From Deltaproteobacteria bacterium (GTDB taxonomy: Bacteria > Desulfobacterota > Desulfobacteria > Desulfobacterales > C00003060), in NCBI GenBank assembly GCA_003647435.1, contig QMMV01000111.1:1-6902 (forward strand): 6,902 nt of DNA. Direction: 5' to 3'. The notes under the pieces were generated by a model. It was given only the letters and a program-made list of their open reading frames with translations. It did not search any database and was not told the DNA's origin. The stretch's first letter is position 1. Every line of letters starts with the position of its first letter. A program made the position numbers and the translations under genes. Positions 6,478-6,902 of the stretch are shown piece by piece.

Positions 6478-6902
6478 ATGGCAAAGATTGATGTAAGCAT
6501 GGTTAAGAAGCTCCGCACAAGAACAAATGCGGGGATTATGGATTGTAAAGAGGCTCTTCAAGAAGCAGCCGGGGACATGGAAAAAGCGGTCGACGTTTTG
6601 CGCAAAAAAGGGCTGGCCACCGCCTTGAAGCGAGCCGGCAGAGAGACCTCCGAAGGGGTGATAGACTCTTATATCCACGCCGGCGGCAGGATAGGCGTTC
6701 TCGTGGAGGTAAACTGCGAAACTGATTTTGTGGCAAAGACTGACGAATTTAAAACCTTTGTCAAGAATCTGGCTATGCATATCGCGGCTGCCAATCCTCT
6801 CGGCATTCACAAAGAGGATATTCCCGAAGAACTCGTAGAGCGTGAAAAAGAGATATTCTCGGCACAGGCAAAGGCCTTAGGAAAACCAGAAAAAGTGCTG
6901 GA
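6478..6902 (+). CDS. tsf: Translation elongation factor Ts, N-terminal part (cut by right edge)
   Basis: EF-Ts exchanges GDP for GTP on EF-Tu during translation. The first 141 codons are present and open to the window end. The N-terminal UBA-like domain is clear: KIDVSMVKKLRTRTNAGIMDCKEAL (about residues 3-27), then AGDMEKAVDVLRKKGLATALKRAGRETSEGV. The core domain begins with GVLVEVNCETDFVAKTDEF (about 71-89), which holds the TDFVA motif that contacts the EF-Tu nucleotide-binding site. All key residues visible in this part look intact. It is immediately downstream of rpsB (2-base gap) and shares its transcript; in many bacteria pyrH and frr follow, but they are outside the window. Confidence 0.98.
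   Translation, partial: MAKIDVSMVKKLRTRTNAGIMDCKEALQEAAGDMEKAVDVLRKKGLATALKRAGRETSEGVIDSYIHAGGRIGVLVEVNCETDFVAKTDEFKTFVKNLAMHIAAANPLGIHKEDIPEELVEREKEIFSAQAKALGKPEKVL

Noticed and set aside
5492..6484. Long minus-strand open frame of 330 codons opposite rpsB
   Set aside because: It is the antisense shadow of rpsB and its leader, has Cys/Phe-rich sequence unlike a real protein, and resembles no family; rpsB on the other strand is certain.
6184..6810. Minus-strand open frame of 208 codons across the rpsB-tsf junction
   Set aside because: It is antisense to two certain genes with intact reading frames and shows no recognisable motif.

Overview
This is a chromosomal housekeeping window of moderate GC content. 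It holds six protein-coding genes, two of them cut by the window edges, and no rRNA, tRNA, CRISPR array or complete insertion sequence that I can see. The gene set and the 'gram-negative but not gammaproteobacterial' look of the proteins suggest a member of the Desulfobacterota (former Deltaproteobacteria). That placement is inference from gene content and protein style; I could not run a database search.

Left part, minus strand (1-1719). A dynamin-like GTPase gene is cut by the left edge, so only its N-terminus with the P-loop is present. Upstream of it lies gap, a glyceraldehyde-3-phosphate dehydrogenase of 414 residues, about 80 longer than usual. A strong intrinsic terminator hairpin (about 366-397) sits between the two, so they are probably separate transcripts.

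Divergent intergenic region (1720-2382). About 660 bases separate gap (leftward) from the next gene (rightward). The middle is occupied by a 203-bp imperfect palindrome (1989-2191) with perfect 20-bp terminal inverted repeats. It looks like a MITE or other dispersed intergenic element and is the most notable non-coding structure here.

Right part, plus strand (2383-6902). The first gene encodes a 623-residue fusion of a WecA/TagO-type polyprenyl-phosphate sugar-1-phosphate transferase with the membrane and nucleotide-binding part of FlaA1/CapD/WbpM-type proteins, lacking the catalytic dehydratase domain. It is followed by tsaD (tRNA t6A synthesis), then rpsB (ribosomal protein S2) and tsf (elongation factor Ts, cut by the right edge). 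rpsB and tsf are only 2 bases apart and are surely one operon, probably with their own promoter in the 228-base gap after tsaD. That gap also carries a stem-loop just after the tsaD stop and a purine-rich leader in front of rpsB.

Functionally, rpsB, tsf and tsaD belong to translation, gap to central carbon metabolism, and the fusion protein to the lipid-linked step of surface-glycan synthesis. I found no clear sign of a new defence or mobile system. The points most worth a second look are the long palindrome, the fusion protein, and the enlarged GAPDH that lacks the usual NAD-selecting aspartate.
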